Source of the DNA: Mycobacterium sp. ITM-2016-00317
Lineage (GTDB): Bacteria; Actinomycetota; Actinomycetes; Mycobacteriales; Mycobacteriaceae
NCBI RefSeq assembly: GCF_002968295.1
Contig: NZ_CP134399.1
Location: 1,674,001 to 1,738,000, forward strand
Reading direction: 5' to 3'
Length of the DNA stretch: 64,000 nt
How positions within the stretch are numbered: position 1 is the stretch's first letter; each line of letters opens with the position of its first letter. The notes beneath the pieces were generated by a model, which was not told the DNA's origin, did not search any database, and saw only the letters and a program-made list of their open reading frames with translations. Below, piece after piece: positions 44,167 through 52,738 of the stretch. The translations under genes and the position numbers were made by a program.

Positions 44167-45182
44167 GTGAATTGTTGACCGGCAGAACGGCTCTGGTCAC
44201 CGGCAGCAGCCGGGGGATCGGCCGGGCCATCGCGCAGCGGCTCGCCGCCGAAGGCGCCACCGTGGCTGTCACCGCGAGGTCCTACCGGCCGTCGCCGTCC
44301 ACCAGGGCGGGGGAACAGGTGGAGCTTCCCGGCACCATCGGCGAGACGATCGCCCTGATCGAGGCCGCCGGCGGTCAGGCGTTCGGGATCGCCTGCGATC
44401 TGGAGGACGCCGACGCCCGCGCCGGCCTGGTCGAGCAGGTCGTGGCACAGACCGGCCGGATCGACATCCTGGTCAACAACGCCGGCTACGCCGACTACTC
44501 CGTCGTCGCGGACATGCCGATGGACACCTTCGAACGCACCGTCGAACACTATGTGCGCACGCCTTTCGTGTTGACCCAGAGCGCCGTTCCGCACATGCGG
44601 CGCCAGGGTGCCGGCTGGATCGTCAACATCGGATCGGTGACCGGGCTGGCCCCCGCACGGCCCTACCGGGAATACAACAAGTCCTCCGGCGACGTCATCT
44701 ACGCATCGATGAAGGCCGCCTTGCACCGGTTCACCCAGGGGGTGGCGGCCGAACTGCTGGACTCGAACATCGCGGTCAACGTGGTCGGTCCGTCCAGTGC
44801 GGTCCGCACCCCGGGCGCCGCGAGCCTGATCCCGGACACCTTTCCCACCGAGCCCGTGGAGTATCTGGCCGAGACGGTGCTCGCGATGTGTCACCTGCCG
44901 GCGTCCGTGCGCACCGGTCTGGTCGCATTCAGCCTGCACTACCCGTGGTCGCAGCGGTTGCCGGTGCACACTCTGGACGGCGCCACGGAGCTGCCGCCGC
45001 TGGAGCCGCCGGCCACCGCGAACCCGAACATTCTGCCGGCCTGTAGCGGATCGCCTCAGCGCAGCACCCGCGTGCTGTCGAGGCAGAAGCTGTGGCACAC
45101 CCGTTCGCGGACAATCGCGTTCGGGCACTCGGGGTCGAACCACTGGTCGACGACCGCCCAGTGGATCGGATGCATCAGGTAG
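44163..45182 (+). CDS. Short-chain dehydrogenase/reductase with long C-terminal run-on
   Basis: A 339-residue SDR of the kind often paired with monooxygenases. It has ALVTGSSRGIGRAIAQRL near residue 10, NNAG, and a catalytic region IVNIGSVTGLAPARPYREYNKSSGDVIYASMKAA. The GTG start overlaps the monooxygenase stop, so the SDR and BVMO form a coupled pair (alcohol to ketone, then ketone to ester). After about residue 295 the sequence looks non-family and the frame runs 127 bases into the convergent gene, as if the normal stop were lost. Confidence 0.82.
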   Translation: MSELLTGRTALVTGSSRGIGRAIAQRLAAEGATVAVTARSYRPSPSTRAGEQVELPGTIGETIALIEAAGGQAFGIACDLEDADARAGLVEQVVAQTGRIDILVNNAGYADYSVVADMPMDTFERTVEHYVRTPFVLTQSAVPHMRRQGAGWIVNIGSVTGLAPARPYREYNKSSGDVIYASMKAALHRFTQGVAAELLDSNIAVNVVGPSSAVRTPGAASLIPDTFPTEPVEYLAETVLAMCHLPASVRTGLVAFSLHYPWSQRLPVHTLDGATELPPLEPPATANPNILPACSGSPQRSTRVLSRQKLWHTRSRTIAFGHSGSNHWSTTAQWIGCIR

Positions 45183-45685
45183 GCGCCCATGATGCCGTCG
45201 GCGTCGGTGAACTCCTGCTCGAACACGTGCGTCCACTGCGTGTCACCCACGGTGTGGTCGGGCCTGCTCAGTTGCCACGCGCTGATCGTCGAGACGAACC
45301 CGGGCAACAACGTCAGATCCGCCTCGAAACGTGACAGTGTGTCCGCGGCGGCGTCGGGTGCGACACGCAGCAACAGTGTCCGATAGACGGTCCCTGGAGC
45401 ACGGTCGGAGATGGTCTGAGCCAGACCGTGGTAGCCCGCCCCGTTGACCCGGGTGACGGCCGGATCGCGGAGGATCTCGTCGAACTGATCGGCCACCGCG
45501 GACCAGTCCCCGGCGCTGTCGAAACGCAGGTGCAGCAGCAGGTCGCCGCCGTTGCGGCTGCCGGGCAGGGTCGGTGCGACCAGATGCGTTGGTGCGCAGC
45601 ACTGTTCGGCCAGCCGCTGCAGTTCCCCCTGTACGCGGTGCCGTTCGTCCTCGGCCACGTCGACGAGGCGGGTGACGCTATACAT
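45056..45685 (-). CDS. Dabb (stress-responsive A/B barrel) domain protein
   Basis: A 209-residue protein with two ferredoxin-like halves. The C-terminal half (about residues 100-205) fits the dimeric alpha-beta barrel (Dabb) pattern: YRTLLLRVAPDAAADTLSRFEADL and FEQEFTDADGIMGAYLMHPIHWAVVDQWF. Such proteins include small cyclases, decarboxylases and monooxygenases. It overlaps the upstream small protein by eight bases and its 3' end overlaps the convergent SDR frame. Function in the pathway unknown. Confidence 0.72.
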   Translation of the reverse strand: MYSVTRLVDVAEDERHRVQGELQRLAEQCCAPTHLVAPTLPGSRNGGDLLLHLRFDSAGDWSAVADQFDEILRDPAVTRVNGAGYHGLAQTISDRAPGTVYRTLLLRVAPDAAADTLSRFEADLTLLPGFVSTISAWQLSRPDHTVGDTQWTHVFEQEFTDADGIMGAYLMHPIHWAVVDQWFDPECPNAIVRERVCHSFCLDSTRVLR

Positions 45686-46019
45686 CGCAGAGCCGCTCGA
45701 CGTCGGCGTATCCCGCGGCGGCGCTGCGCTCCCGCTCGACGATCAGGTGGGCCACCGCGTCCCACCACGCGCCAAGGGACGGGTCCGGCCTGCCCTGCCA
45801 GGTCATCTCCCACCACGCCTGCGCACTCGGCAGCGTCCAGGTGATGGTGACGGTGTTGGGCTCGTCGTCGAACCAGATCGGCGGTGAGACCAACACGTCG
45901 CGCAGCGACATGCCTCGCTGCCGCGCGCCGGGGGCGTAGCCTTCCAGGTAGGTGTCGACGAACTCGCGGGCGCATCCGGGGCGGGTGACCACCCGGTCGA
46001 TGACGAAGACCTCGGCCAT
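45678..46019 (-). CDS. Small dimeric alpha-beta barrel-type protein
   Basis: A 112-residue protein beginning MAEVFVIDRVVTRPGCAREFVDTYLEGYAPG, with a central WFDDEPNTVTITWTLPSAQAWWEM. The pattern suits the NIPSNAP/ABM-type ferredoxin-like fold. It overlaps the Dabb gene by eight bases, so the two products may form one complex. The ATG at 46019 is preferred to one seven codons upstream. No catalytic assignment. Confidence 0.68.
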   Translation of the reverse strand: MAEVFVIDRVVTRPGCAREFVDTYLEGYAPGARQRGMSLRDVLVSPPIWFDDEPNTVTITWTLPSAQAWWEMTWQGRPDPSLGAWWDAVAHLIVERERSAAAGYADVERLCDV

Positions 46020-46119
46020 GGGAGCGAGACTAGGGATCACGCTGCGGGCCTGCGGGTTCGATCCCGGCCATCGGGATACCGCCGTTGACGGCCCCGCTCA
46101 TGTGCCCGACGGTAGCGTG

Positions 46120-47358
46120 ATGAGCGACCTCATTCCGGACGCGTTCGCGCCTGCCGGCCTCGGACCGGTGCGGTTACGCAACAGGATCGTCAAAGCCGCG
46201 ACCTCGGAGGGGCGTTCACCCGACGGCATGGTGACCGACGACCTGATCGCGTTCCACCGCCGGTTCGCCGAGGGCGGTGTCGGGATGACGACCGTCGCGT
46301 ACTGCTGCGTCTCCGAACACGGCGCCAGCGCCCCGGGGCAGATCGTGATGAACCAGGCCGCGCTGCCCGGCCTGCGCAGGCTCACCGACGCCGTGCACGA
46401 CGCGGGTGCGGCGATCTCGGCGCAGCTCGGCCATGCCGGCGTGGTGGCGCCCAAGAAGCTGACCGGGGTCACCGCGGTGGCGCCGAGCCGGTTCGTGAAC
46501 CCGACGTCGTTCGCGTACTGCCGCGAGATCCGCCGCGACGAGATCGCCTCGGTGATCGACCAGTTCGGGCAGGCGGCGCAGATCGCCGTCGATGCCGGGT
46601 TCGACGCCGTCGAACTGCATTTCGGGCACCTCTACCTGCCCAGCTCGTTCCTCAGCCCGCTGATCAACCGCCGTAAGGACGAGTACGGCGGCGACATCGA
46701 CAACCGCTCGCGGCTGGTGCGCGAGATCGCGCGCCGGGTCCGCGACGTCGTCGGTGACCGCATCGCGGTGATCGCCAAACTCGACATGGACGACGGCCTG
46801 CCCGGCAGCATCTGGATCGACGAGGCCCTGCGCACCGCGCAGCTGCTCGACGCCGACGGCGCGCTCGACGCGCTGGAGCTGACCCAGGGATCGTCGGTGT
46901 ACCGGCCCATGTACCTGTTCCGCGGTGACGTGCCGGTCCGGGAGTTCGCCGCGGTGATGCCCCCGCTGCTGCGCCCCGGAGTGCGGCTGATGGGCAAGTC
47001 CGTGATGGGCAGCTATCCGTACGAGGATCTCTACATGCTGTCGGCGGCAAGGCAATTCGTACCCGTCATGAAGAACACCGAGCTGATACTCCTCGGCGGC
47101 ATCACCAACCGCGAACACGTCGAGACCGGCATGCGCGAAGGGTTCGGATTCGTCGCCATGGGCCGGGCGCTGCTGCGCGAACCGCATCTGGTGAACAGCA
47201 TGATCGCCGACCCCGGGGTGCGCAGTCGGTGCAATCACAACAACAGGTGCATGGTCACCGTGTTCGGCCGCACGCACTGCGTGCTGGATCCGGAGCAGCG
47301 CTACGGCGAGGTGGCGCCGATGCCGGCCACCAGATCGGCGACGTCCGCGCAGACCTGA
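46120..47358 (+). CDS. Old-yellow-enzyme family NADH:flavin oxidoreductase
   Basis: A 412-residue FMN enzyme of the OYE/2,4-dienoyl-CoA-reductase type, represented only by the TIM-barrel part. It has RNRIVKAATSEGRSPDG at the N-terminus, a QLGHAGVVAP segment, VDAGFDAVELHFGHLYLPSSFLSPLINRRKDEYGG, and a C-terminal MGRALLREPHLVN. Such enzymes reduce alpha,beta-unsaturated ketones or dienoyl-CoAs. Cysteines near the end (RCNHNNRCM) recall the iron-sulfur region of longer homologues, but the domain is cut short. Its end overlaps the convergent hydrolase by 58 bases. Confidence 0.85.
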   Translation: MSDLIPDAFAPAGLGPVRLRNRIVKAATSEGRSPDGMVTDDLIAFHRRFAEGGVGMTTVAYCCVSEHGASAPGQIVMNQAALPGLRRLTDAVHDAGAAISAQLGHAGVVAPKKLTGVTAVAPSRFVNPTSFAYCREIRRDEIASVIDQFGQAAQIAVDAGFDAVELHFGHLYLPSSFLSPLINRRKDEYGGDIDNRSRLVREIARRVRDVVGDRIAVIAKLDMDDGLPGSIWIDEALRTAQLLDADGALDALELTQGSSVYRPMYLFRGDVPVREFAAVMPPLLRPGVRLMGKSVMGSYPYEDLYMLSAARQFVPVMKNTELILLGGITNREHVETGMREGFGFVAMGRALLREPHLVNSMIADPGVRSRCNHNNRCMVTVFGRTHCVLDPEQRYGEVAPMPATRSATSAQT

Positions 47359-48254
47359 GTGCGGGCGCGCCGGCAGATGTCGAAAGACGGCATCGTCATG
47401 AATCCGTGGACGCCGCCTTCGAAATACCGGCACACGGTCCGGACGCCCGCCGCCTCCAGCGCTTCGACATAGGCCAGGCCTTCGTCGCGCAGCGGGTCGT
47501 GTCCGGCGACCACCGCGACAGCAGGCGGCAGGCCGGACAAATCCGCGGCGCTCAGCGGTGAGGCGTACGGATCGCGCCGGTCCTCGGCAGACGGCACGTA
47601 CTGGTCCCAGTACCACTGCAGGGCAGGCCGGGGATTGTAGAACCCCGCACCGAACTGCCGGTAGGACGCGGTGTCGAAATCGGCGGCGATGACAGGGTAG
47701 AGCAGCACCTGACCCGCCAGCGCGGGCCCGCCGCGGTCCCTGGCCATCAGCGCGGTGACGGCGGCCAGATTGCCCCCTGCGCTGTCGCCGCCGACCAGCA
47801 CCGCCGACGCGTCGCCGCCGAACTCGTCGATGTGTGCGGCGACCCAGGCGGTGACGGCGTAGACGTCCTCGGCGGCCGCCGGCCACCGGCCCTCTTCCGA
47901 GGCGCGACGGTAGTGCACCGACACCACCACTGCCGACATCCCGTTGGCGAAGGCCCGGCACAACCCGTCATGGCTGTCCAGATCGCAGAACACCCACCCG
48001 CCACCGTGTGCGAAAACCATTGTGGGAAGGGGTCCGTCGGCTCCGGCGTGCGGTCGGTAGACGCGCACGGGCACCGGCCCGGCCGGGCCCGGTATCGTGC
48101 GGTCCTCGACGGAGGCCACGGGCTCGGGCTCGGCGGGCGCGACGAAACGGGAGCGGATGACGGCGCGAGCCTGCTCGCCGGTCATCGTGTGGACGGGGGG
48201 AAACCCGGAGTCCAGGGCCTCGATGATCGCGGCGATCTGCGGGTCGAGGCTCAT
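47301..48254 (-). CDS. HSL-type alpha/beta-hydrolase (esterase/lipase)
   Basis: A 317-residue hormone-sensitive-lipase-family esterase. The oxyanion motif is VFAHGGGWVFCD, the nucleophile elbow GGDSAGGNLAAV, and the catalytic Asp and His sit in AGHDPLRDEG and GGVHGFMTM. It could cleave the ester made by one of the Baeyer-Villiger enzymes. The ATG overlaps the IclR stop (ATGA), so the esterase is probably co-expressed with that regulator. Confidence 0.88.
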   Translation of the reverse strand: MSLDPQIAAIIEALDSGFPPVHTMTGEQARAVIRSRFVAPAEPEPVASVEDRTIPGPAGPVPVRVYRPHAGADGPLPTMVFAHGGGWVFCDLDSHDGLCRAFANGMSAVVVSVHYRRASEEGRWPAAAEDVYAVTAWVAAHIDEFGGDASAVLVGGDSAGGNLAAVTALMARDRGGPALAGQVLLYPVIAADFDTASYRQFGAGFYNPRPALQWYWDQYVPSAEDRRDPYASPLSAADLSGLPPAVAVVAGHDPLRDEGLAYVEALEAAGVRTVCRYFEGGVHGFMTMPSFDICRRARTQVCADVADLVAGIGATSP

Positions 48255-49129
48255 GCGTGGTGCTGCATGGTGGGCTGGCCGGGACGCGCGACGGGGCCGC
48301 CGCGCAGCGGGCGCGCCTGTTGCAGGGTCGGAGCCACTCGGGTGGGGCCGCCTTCGACCGCCCGCCAGATGCGCATCGCCGCCATCCGGACGGGAGCCAC
48401 CAGGCGCTGGTCGAACTTCATGTGGCTCATCGGGCCGCACACCGACACCGCCGCGGCCGCCTGGCCTGGATCGCCGATCGGTGCGGCCACGCAGCCGAAG
48501 CCGGGTACGGACTCCTCGCGGTCGAACGCGATGCCGTGCGAGCGCACCTTCGCCAGTTCGGTGCGTAACTGGGCGTGCGTGGAGATGGAGTACTTGGTCA
48601 GTCGCGGGAGAAGGTCCGCTTCGTGCACCTCGAAGTCCTCCTCGGCGGTGTAGGCGAGTATCGCCTTGCCGACCGCGGCGCAGTGGGCGGGCCGGCGGCC
48701 ACCCACGCGGGTGGGAAGGGCCGCGGTCATCCGGTTGCCGACCTTCTCCATGTACACGACGTCGGCTCCGTCGAGCACCGCAAGGTGCACGACCAGTCCG
48801 GTCGCGGCGTGGAGTTCGTGCAGCATCGGGATCGCGGCCTTGTGCAGGCGGTCCTGGTGGACAGCGAGCGAACCTAGCTCGACCAGCCGCATGCCCAGCT
48901 CGTAGTCGCGGCCGTTGCGCCGCAGCCAGCGCAGCTGGACCAGACGTTCCAGCATGCGGTGCGCCGAGGACCTGGGCAGACCGGTCCGTCGCACGATCTG
49001 CGCGAGCGTGAGCCGGCCGGGTCCGTCGAACGCGTCGAGCACCAGCGACACCCTGTCGATCACGGCGCTGGGGGTTTCGGGGGCGGCCTTGACGGCGGCG
49101 GACACGGGGTGGTCGACGGTCACGGTCAT
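48251..49129 (-). CDS. IclR-family transcriptional regulator
   Basis: A 292-residue regulator. The N-terminal winged helix is at about residues 24-85 (LVLDAFDGPGRLTLAQIVRRTG LPRSSAHRMLERLVQL, shown in two parts). The effector-binding domain carries GLVVHLAVLDGADVVYMEKV, HCAAVGKAILA and VAAPIGDPGQAAAAVSVCG. It is followed by a C-terminal tail of about 40 residues. GGAGG precedes the ATG. A perfect 18-bp palindrome lies 25 bases upstream. IclR proteins usually control aromatic or cyclic-compound catabolism; the coupled esterase and nearby genes are likely targets. Confidence 0.9.
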   Translation of the reverse strand: MTVTVDHPVSAAVKAAPETPSAVIDRVSLVLDAFDGPGRLTLAQIVRRTGLPRSSAHRMLERLVQLRWLRRNGRDYELGMRLVELGSLAVHQDRLHKAAIPMLHELHAATGLVVHLAVLDGADVVYMEKVGNRMTAALPTRVGGRRPAHCAAVGKAILAYTAEEDFEVHEADLLPRLTKYSISTHAQLRTELAKVRSHGIAFDREESVPGFGCVAAPIGDPGQAAAAVSVCGPMSHMKFDQRLVAPVRMAAMRIWRAVEGGPTRVAPTLQQARPLRGGPVARPGQPTMQHHA

Positions 49130-49154
49130 CGGGAACCTCCGAGGTCATATTTCT

Positions 49155-49172
49155 AATAGGCATATGCCTATT
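49155..49172. promoter_or_regulatory. Candidate IclR operator (18-bp perfect palindrome)
   Basis: AATAGGCATATGCCTATT, 25 bases upstream of the IclR start, flanked on both sides by direct repeats of GGTCATAT (49143-49150 and 49173-49180). The AT-rich block stands out sharply in GC-rich surroundings. Likely autoregulatory. Confidence 0.75.
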
Positions 49173-49246
49173 GGTCATATAGAGGTACCACATCGTTGTG
49201 CCCGCTGTCACATGAATCAGGCAAACGTTGCGGGCACCACAAGCGG

Positions 49247-49279
49247 CCCGCGCGGTCGCCGTTGCGGCTGCCGCGCGGG
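49247..49279 (-). terminator. Stem-loop downstream of the extradiol dioxygenase gene
   Basis: Perfect 9-bp arms CCCGCGCGG and CCGCGCGGG around a 15-base loop, about 115 bases after the dioxygenase stop. Plausible end of the reductase-HsaA-HsaC transcript; no U-run. Confidence 0.45.
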
Positions 49280-49392
49280 CGGTTTCGGGGCACGGGCCGC
49301 TCGCTGCGGTACCACGCAGCGACCACGGGCGTCAGCTCCGTGGTGTGTCCGCTGGTAGCGCTATGGGGCGGGGAGGGGTGGAACGTCGGCGG

Positions 49393-50301
49393 TCACGGGC
49401 GCATCGCGGCGGGCAGGTCGTCGACCCACTGATGGCCCCAATAGCTGTCGGCGGTGATCTCTTCCGCCGTGTACCAGGTTTCGTCGACCAGCATCCCGTC
49501 GGTCCCGAACTCGATGTCCCAGTCGCCCGGGGCTCGCACGTAGAACGACACCATCTTGTCGTTGGTGTGCCGGCCCAAGGTCGACGACAGCTGGAAGCCG
49601 TCCTCGGCGACCCGGTCGAGTGCCTGCCCGACGGCGTCGAGCGTGTCGACCTCCACCATGAGGTGGATCAGCCCGGGATCGCGCAGCGTGGCGGACGGGC
49701 ACAACGCCAGGCTGTGATGGCGTTGGTTGACGCCGAGGAACCGCACACGAATCGGACCGAACTCGGGTGGCGCCGGAACCCGGAACGCGCCCCGCGACTT
49801 GAATCCCAGTACGTCGGTGTAGAACTCGAAGACCCCGTGGACGTCCATCGCGGGCAGCACGACGTGGCCGAGGCCCTGCTCGCCGGTGACGAACTTCGCC
49901 CCGAACGGCGTGACGACGGGGCTGTGGTCGAGCACGGCCCCGTGGAAGACCTCCAGTGAAGTGCCGGCCGGGTCCCGGAACGCGATGACCTCTTCGGCCC
50001 TGCGGAGGTCGGCCTCGGCCGGCGACAGCTCCTCGAACGGGGTGCCGGCACCTGCGAGAGCACGCTTGACCTCCTGGAGAGCGGTGTGGTCTCGCACCTC
50101 CCATCCGACGGTCACGATCTTGTCCGTGTCGCCGGGGGTCACGATGACGCGGGCGGCCCGTTCATCCATCCGCAGGTACAGCGCGTCGGGATCGGGTCCG
50201 CTGCCCTGGGCGAAACCCAGTACGTCGAACGCGAACTGGCGCCACCGTGCCATATCGTTGGCCTGCACGGTGACATAGCCGAGACTCTTGATCGCACTCA
50301 T
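49393..50301 (-). CDS. Extradiol ring-cleavage dioxygenase (HsaC/BphC-like)
   Basis: A 302-residue two-domain vicinal-oxygen-chelate dioxygenase. The likely iron ligands are His146 (GLGHVVLPAMD), His213 (LIHLMVEVD) and Glu264 (DWDIEFG), with His195 as probable base (NQRHHSLALC). These positions agree closely with those in BphC/HsaC. It would open a catechol ring next to the hydroxyls (meta-cleavage). It lies 13 bases downstream of the HsaA-like gene and is matched by an HsaD-like hydrolase at 54.4 kb. The substrate may be a secosteroid catechol, by analogy. Confidence 0.9.
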   Translation of the reverse strand: MSAIKSLGYVTVQANDMARWRQFAFDVLGFAQGSGPDPDALYLRMDERAARVIVTPGDTDKIVTVGWEVRDHTALQEVKRALAGAGTPFEELSPAEADLRRAEEVIAFRDPAGTSLEVFHGAVLDHSPVVTPFGAKFVTGEQGLGHVVLPAMDVHGVFEFYTDVLGFKSRGAFRVPAPPEFGPIRVRFLGVNQRHHSLALCPSATLRDPGLIHLMVEVDTLDAVGQALDRVAEDGFQLSSTLGRHTNDKMVSFYVRAPGDWDIEFGTDGMLVDETWYTAEEITADSYWGHQWVDDLPAAMRP

Positions 50302-50314
50302 CGTCTGACCGTCC

Positions 50315-51505
50315 TCAGATCATCGCCCGCAGCGGACCCTGCGGGTCCACCCCGAGTGAGCTCAGCGCCGAGGCGTGGTAGACGGTCCCCGGCACATGGA
50401 TGGCGTGTGCCTGAGCGACATGGACGTCACGCCAATAGCGTTGCAGTGGTTTGTCCATGCGGGCGGCGTTGCCACCGCAGCGGGCGAAGATCTCGTCCAC
50501 GGCGGACACCGCGCGCCACACCGCACGCACCTGGGTGCGCCGACCGGCCGCCCGGTCCTCGAACGACACCTCAGTGCCGGCGGCCACCATGTCGTAGATG
50601 CGGCAGGCGTTGGCCAGCAGCTCCTGGCGGGCGGCGTTGATGTCCGCGGCCGCCTCGCCGATCGCGTACATGACGTACGGGTCGTCCTTGATCGCCACCC
50701 CACTGGAGTTCACGCGCTGGCGCTGATAGTCCAGAGCGGCCGCCAGCGCCCCCTCGGCGATGCCGATGGTGGCCGAGGAGATGCCCAGCGGGAACATCGT
50801 CGACCACGGCATCAGGTACAGCGGCTCGGTCATCCCGGCTTCCCGCTGGGCGGTGCCGTCCATCACCTTCATGCCGTCCATCGTGCGGTAGGAGGGCACG
50901 AAGGCGCCGTCGACGATGACATCCTTGGACCCGGTTCCGCGCAGGCCGACCACATCCCAGGAGTCCTCGACGATCTGGTAGTCCGTGCGCGGCAGGATCA
51001 TGTGCAGCATCTGCGGCGGCATCAGTGGCCTGCCGTCGCTATCGCCGACCATGGCGCCCAGGATGATCCAGTCGCAGTGGTCGGTTCCGGAGCTGAACTG
51101 CCAACGGCCGGTGAAGATGTAGCCACCGTCGGTGGGGACGGCGACACCTTGAGGAGCGTAGGGGGAGGCCACCCAGGTGTCGACTCCGCCTTCTGAGTCG
51201 CACCAGATTTCCTGTCCGACATGGGGATCGGCGTAGGCCAGCTGATACGGGTGGACGCCGACCACGCCGTTGATCCAACCGGCGGACGGGTCCAGCGCCG
51301 CAGTGGCCATCACCGTCTCGGCGAATTCGCGCGGGTGGACTTCCAGACCGCCGTGCTGCGTGGGCTGCAGCAGCCGGATCGACCCGGCCTGCTTCATCGT
51401 CTTCACCGTGGCGTCGGTGAGCTTGCCGATCTTCTCGGCCTCCACGGCCTGCTCGCGGAGCTGGTCGGCCAGATCCGCGATGCGGTCGATCACCCGTTGC
51501 GTCAT
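50315..51505 (-). CDS. Flavin-dependent hydroxylase (HsaA-like, acyl-CoA-dehydrogenase fold)
   Basis: A 396-residue group D flavin monooxygenase-like protein. It has the acyl-CoA-dehydrogenase fold without an acyl-CoA glutamate, LLQPTQHGGLEVHPREFAE, GRWQFSSGTDHCDWIILGA and DSWDVVGLRGTGSKDVIVDG. HsaA hydroxylates 3-HSA to a catechol using reduced flavin from HsaB. A reductase gene is directly upstream, but it is KshB-like rather than HsaB-like. The order reductase, hydroxylase, extradiol dioxygenase implies catechol formation followed by cleavage. Confidence 0.88.
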   Translation of the reverse strand: MTQRVIDRIADLADQLREQAVEAEKIGKLTDATVKTMKQAGSIRLLQPTQHGGLEVHPREFAETVMATAALDPSAGWINGVVGVHPYQLAYADPHVGQEIWCDSEGGVDTWVASPYAPQGVAVPTDGGYIFTGRWQFSSGTDHCDWIILGAMVGDSDGRPLMPPQMLHMILPRTDYQIVEDSWDVVGLRGTGSKDVIVDGAFVPSYRTMDGMKVMDGTAQREAGMTEPLYLMPWSTMFPLGISSATIGIAEGALAAALDYQRQRVNSSGVAIKDDPYVMYAIGEAAADINAARQELLANACRIYDMVAAGTEVSFEDRAAGRRTQVRAVWRAVSAVDEIFARCGGNAARMDKPLQRYWRDVHVAQAHAIHVPGTVYHASALSSLGVDPQGPLRAMI

Positions 51506-51547
51506 GGTTTCGATGGTGCCGCGTCAGGCCCCCGCCCGGGGGCGGTT

Positions 51548-51560
51548 TCCCGGTCAGCGG
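51548..51560 (+). promoter_or_regulatory. Shared intergenic motif, site d (TCCCGGTCAGCGG)
   Basis: Identical to site a over 13 bases. Lies in the 70-bp gap between the reductase and HsaA-like genes, about 43 bases before the HsaA-like start. Confidence 0.5.
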
Positions 51561-51575
51561 ACGTGATTCGCCGGG

Positions 51576-52610
51576 TCAGAACTCGACCTGCACCGTGTCC
51601 GACAGCGGGCGGGCCTGGCATGCCAGGAACAGACCGTCGGCGATGTCGTCGGCTTCCAGGATCGAGGCTTCGCCGAGGTCCACCTCGCCGTCGACGAGGG
51701 TGGCCGCGCACGATCCGCAGTTGCCCTCGCGACACGAGTACGGCACCTCGATGCCCGCTGACAGCATCGTGTCCACCAGGTTGCTTCCCGTCGGCCAGCG
51801 CAGTCGGTGGACCTGCCCGTCGATGGAGACCTCGGCATCGGCCGCGCGGCCGTCGTCTGCGACGGTGGCGACCGGAACGTCGGTGAACGGATCGCCTTCC
51901 AGGGACTGGAAGACCTCCAGATGGATGTGGTCGCGGGGGACGCCGGCTTCGGTGAGCGTGTCCTTGACCACCGCCATGAACGGCGCCGGTCCGCAGATGA
52001 AGGACCGGTAGCCGGCGAAAAGGCTGGCGAAGCTGCTCAGCTGCGTGCGAGTCGGTAACCCCTGCACGGATTCCAGCCAGTGCAGCACCGTGAGACGTGG
52101 TGCGTACCGCGCTGCGAGGTCACGCAGCTCTGCGGCGAAGATCACCGAGTTCTCCTCCCGGTTGGCGTAGCACAGCACCACCCGGCCGGTGCCTACCGTG
52201 AGGACCGACTTCAGGATCGACATGACCGGCGTGATGCCGCTGCCTGCGGCCCACAGCAGGAAGTCACCGTCGAGCTCCTTCGGGGTGAAAGTCCCGGCCG
52301 GGGGCAGGGATTCGATGACATCGCCGACGGAGACGTTGTCGCACAACCAGTTCGATCCGTAACCGCCGTCGGTGCGTTTGACGGTCACCTTCGGGGCATC
52401 GTCGGTGTGCGGCGAACTGGCGAGCGAGTAGCAGCGCGCCACCGAACCGGTCCGCTCACTCGGGATCCGCAGCGTCAGGAACTGGCCGGGGCGGTAGCCG
52501 AACCGCGGCCTGTGCTCGTCGGGCACCGAGAGCACCAGTGACCTGGCGTCGGGGCATTCCTCGATGACGGCGGTGACGGTCAGCGGGACGGCACGGGACG
52601 CGGAGCTCAT
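51576..52610 (-). CDS. KshB-like ferredoxin-NAD(P)H reductase
   Basis: A 344-residue reductase with fused domains. The FAD domain has RCYSLASSP (about residues 59-67) and the NAD domain AAGSGITPVM (about 121-130). The C-terminal plant-type [2Fe-2S] cluster has Cys293, Cys298, Cys301 and Cys331 (YSCREGNCGSC ... LACQ). This is the architecture of KshB and of other Rieske oxygenase reductases. It can supply electrons to the KshA-type oxygenase at 33.9 kb, though the gene is beside the HsaA-like hydroxylase. It is divergent from the second Baeyer-Villiger gene. Confidence 0.9.
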   Translation of the reverse strand: MSSASRAVPLTVTAVIEECPDARSLVLSVPDEHRPRFGYRPGQFLTLRIPSERTGSVARCYSLASSPHTDDAPKVTVKRTDGGYGSNWLCDNVSVGDVIESLPPAGTFTPKELDGDFLLWAAGSGITPVMSILKSVLTVGTGRVVLCYANREENSVIFAAELRDLAARYAPRLTVLHWLESVQGLPTRTQLSSFASLFAGYRSFICGPAPFMAVVKDTLTEAGVPRDHIHLEVFQSLEGDPFTDVPVATVADDGRAADAEVSIDGQVHRLRWPTGSNLVDTMLSAGIEVPYSCREGNCGSCAATLVDGEVDLGEASILEADDIADGLFLACQARPLSDTVQVEF

Positions 52611-52673
52611 GAGCGGCCATCCTGGCTCAGACCTGTCGGCGGGGTGGCGGCGTTACCGGTGGACGGGACGAAA

Positions 52674-52695
52674 TCCCGGTGACCGTTGACCGGGA
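52674..52695. promoter_or_regulatory. Possible palindromic version of the shared motif, site e
   Basis: Arms TCCCGGT and ACCGGGA separated by eight bases, in the divergent gap between the reductase and the second Baeyer-Villiger gene. The left arm equals the start of sites a and d, suggesting the other sites are half-sites or degenerate palindromes. Confidence 0.4.
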
Positions 52696-52738
52696 GACGT
52701 GCGCGGCGGGGCGGTACCGCGGTCCTAGCGTTCAACAC

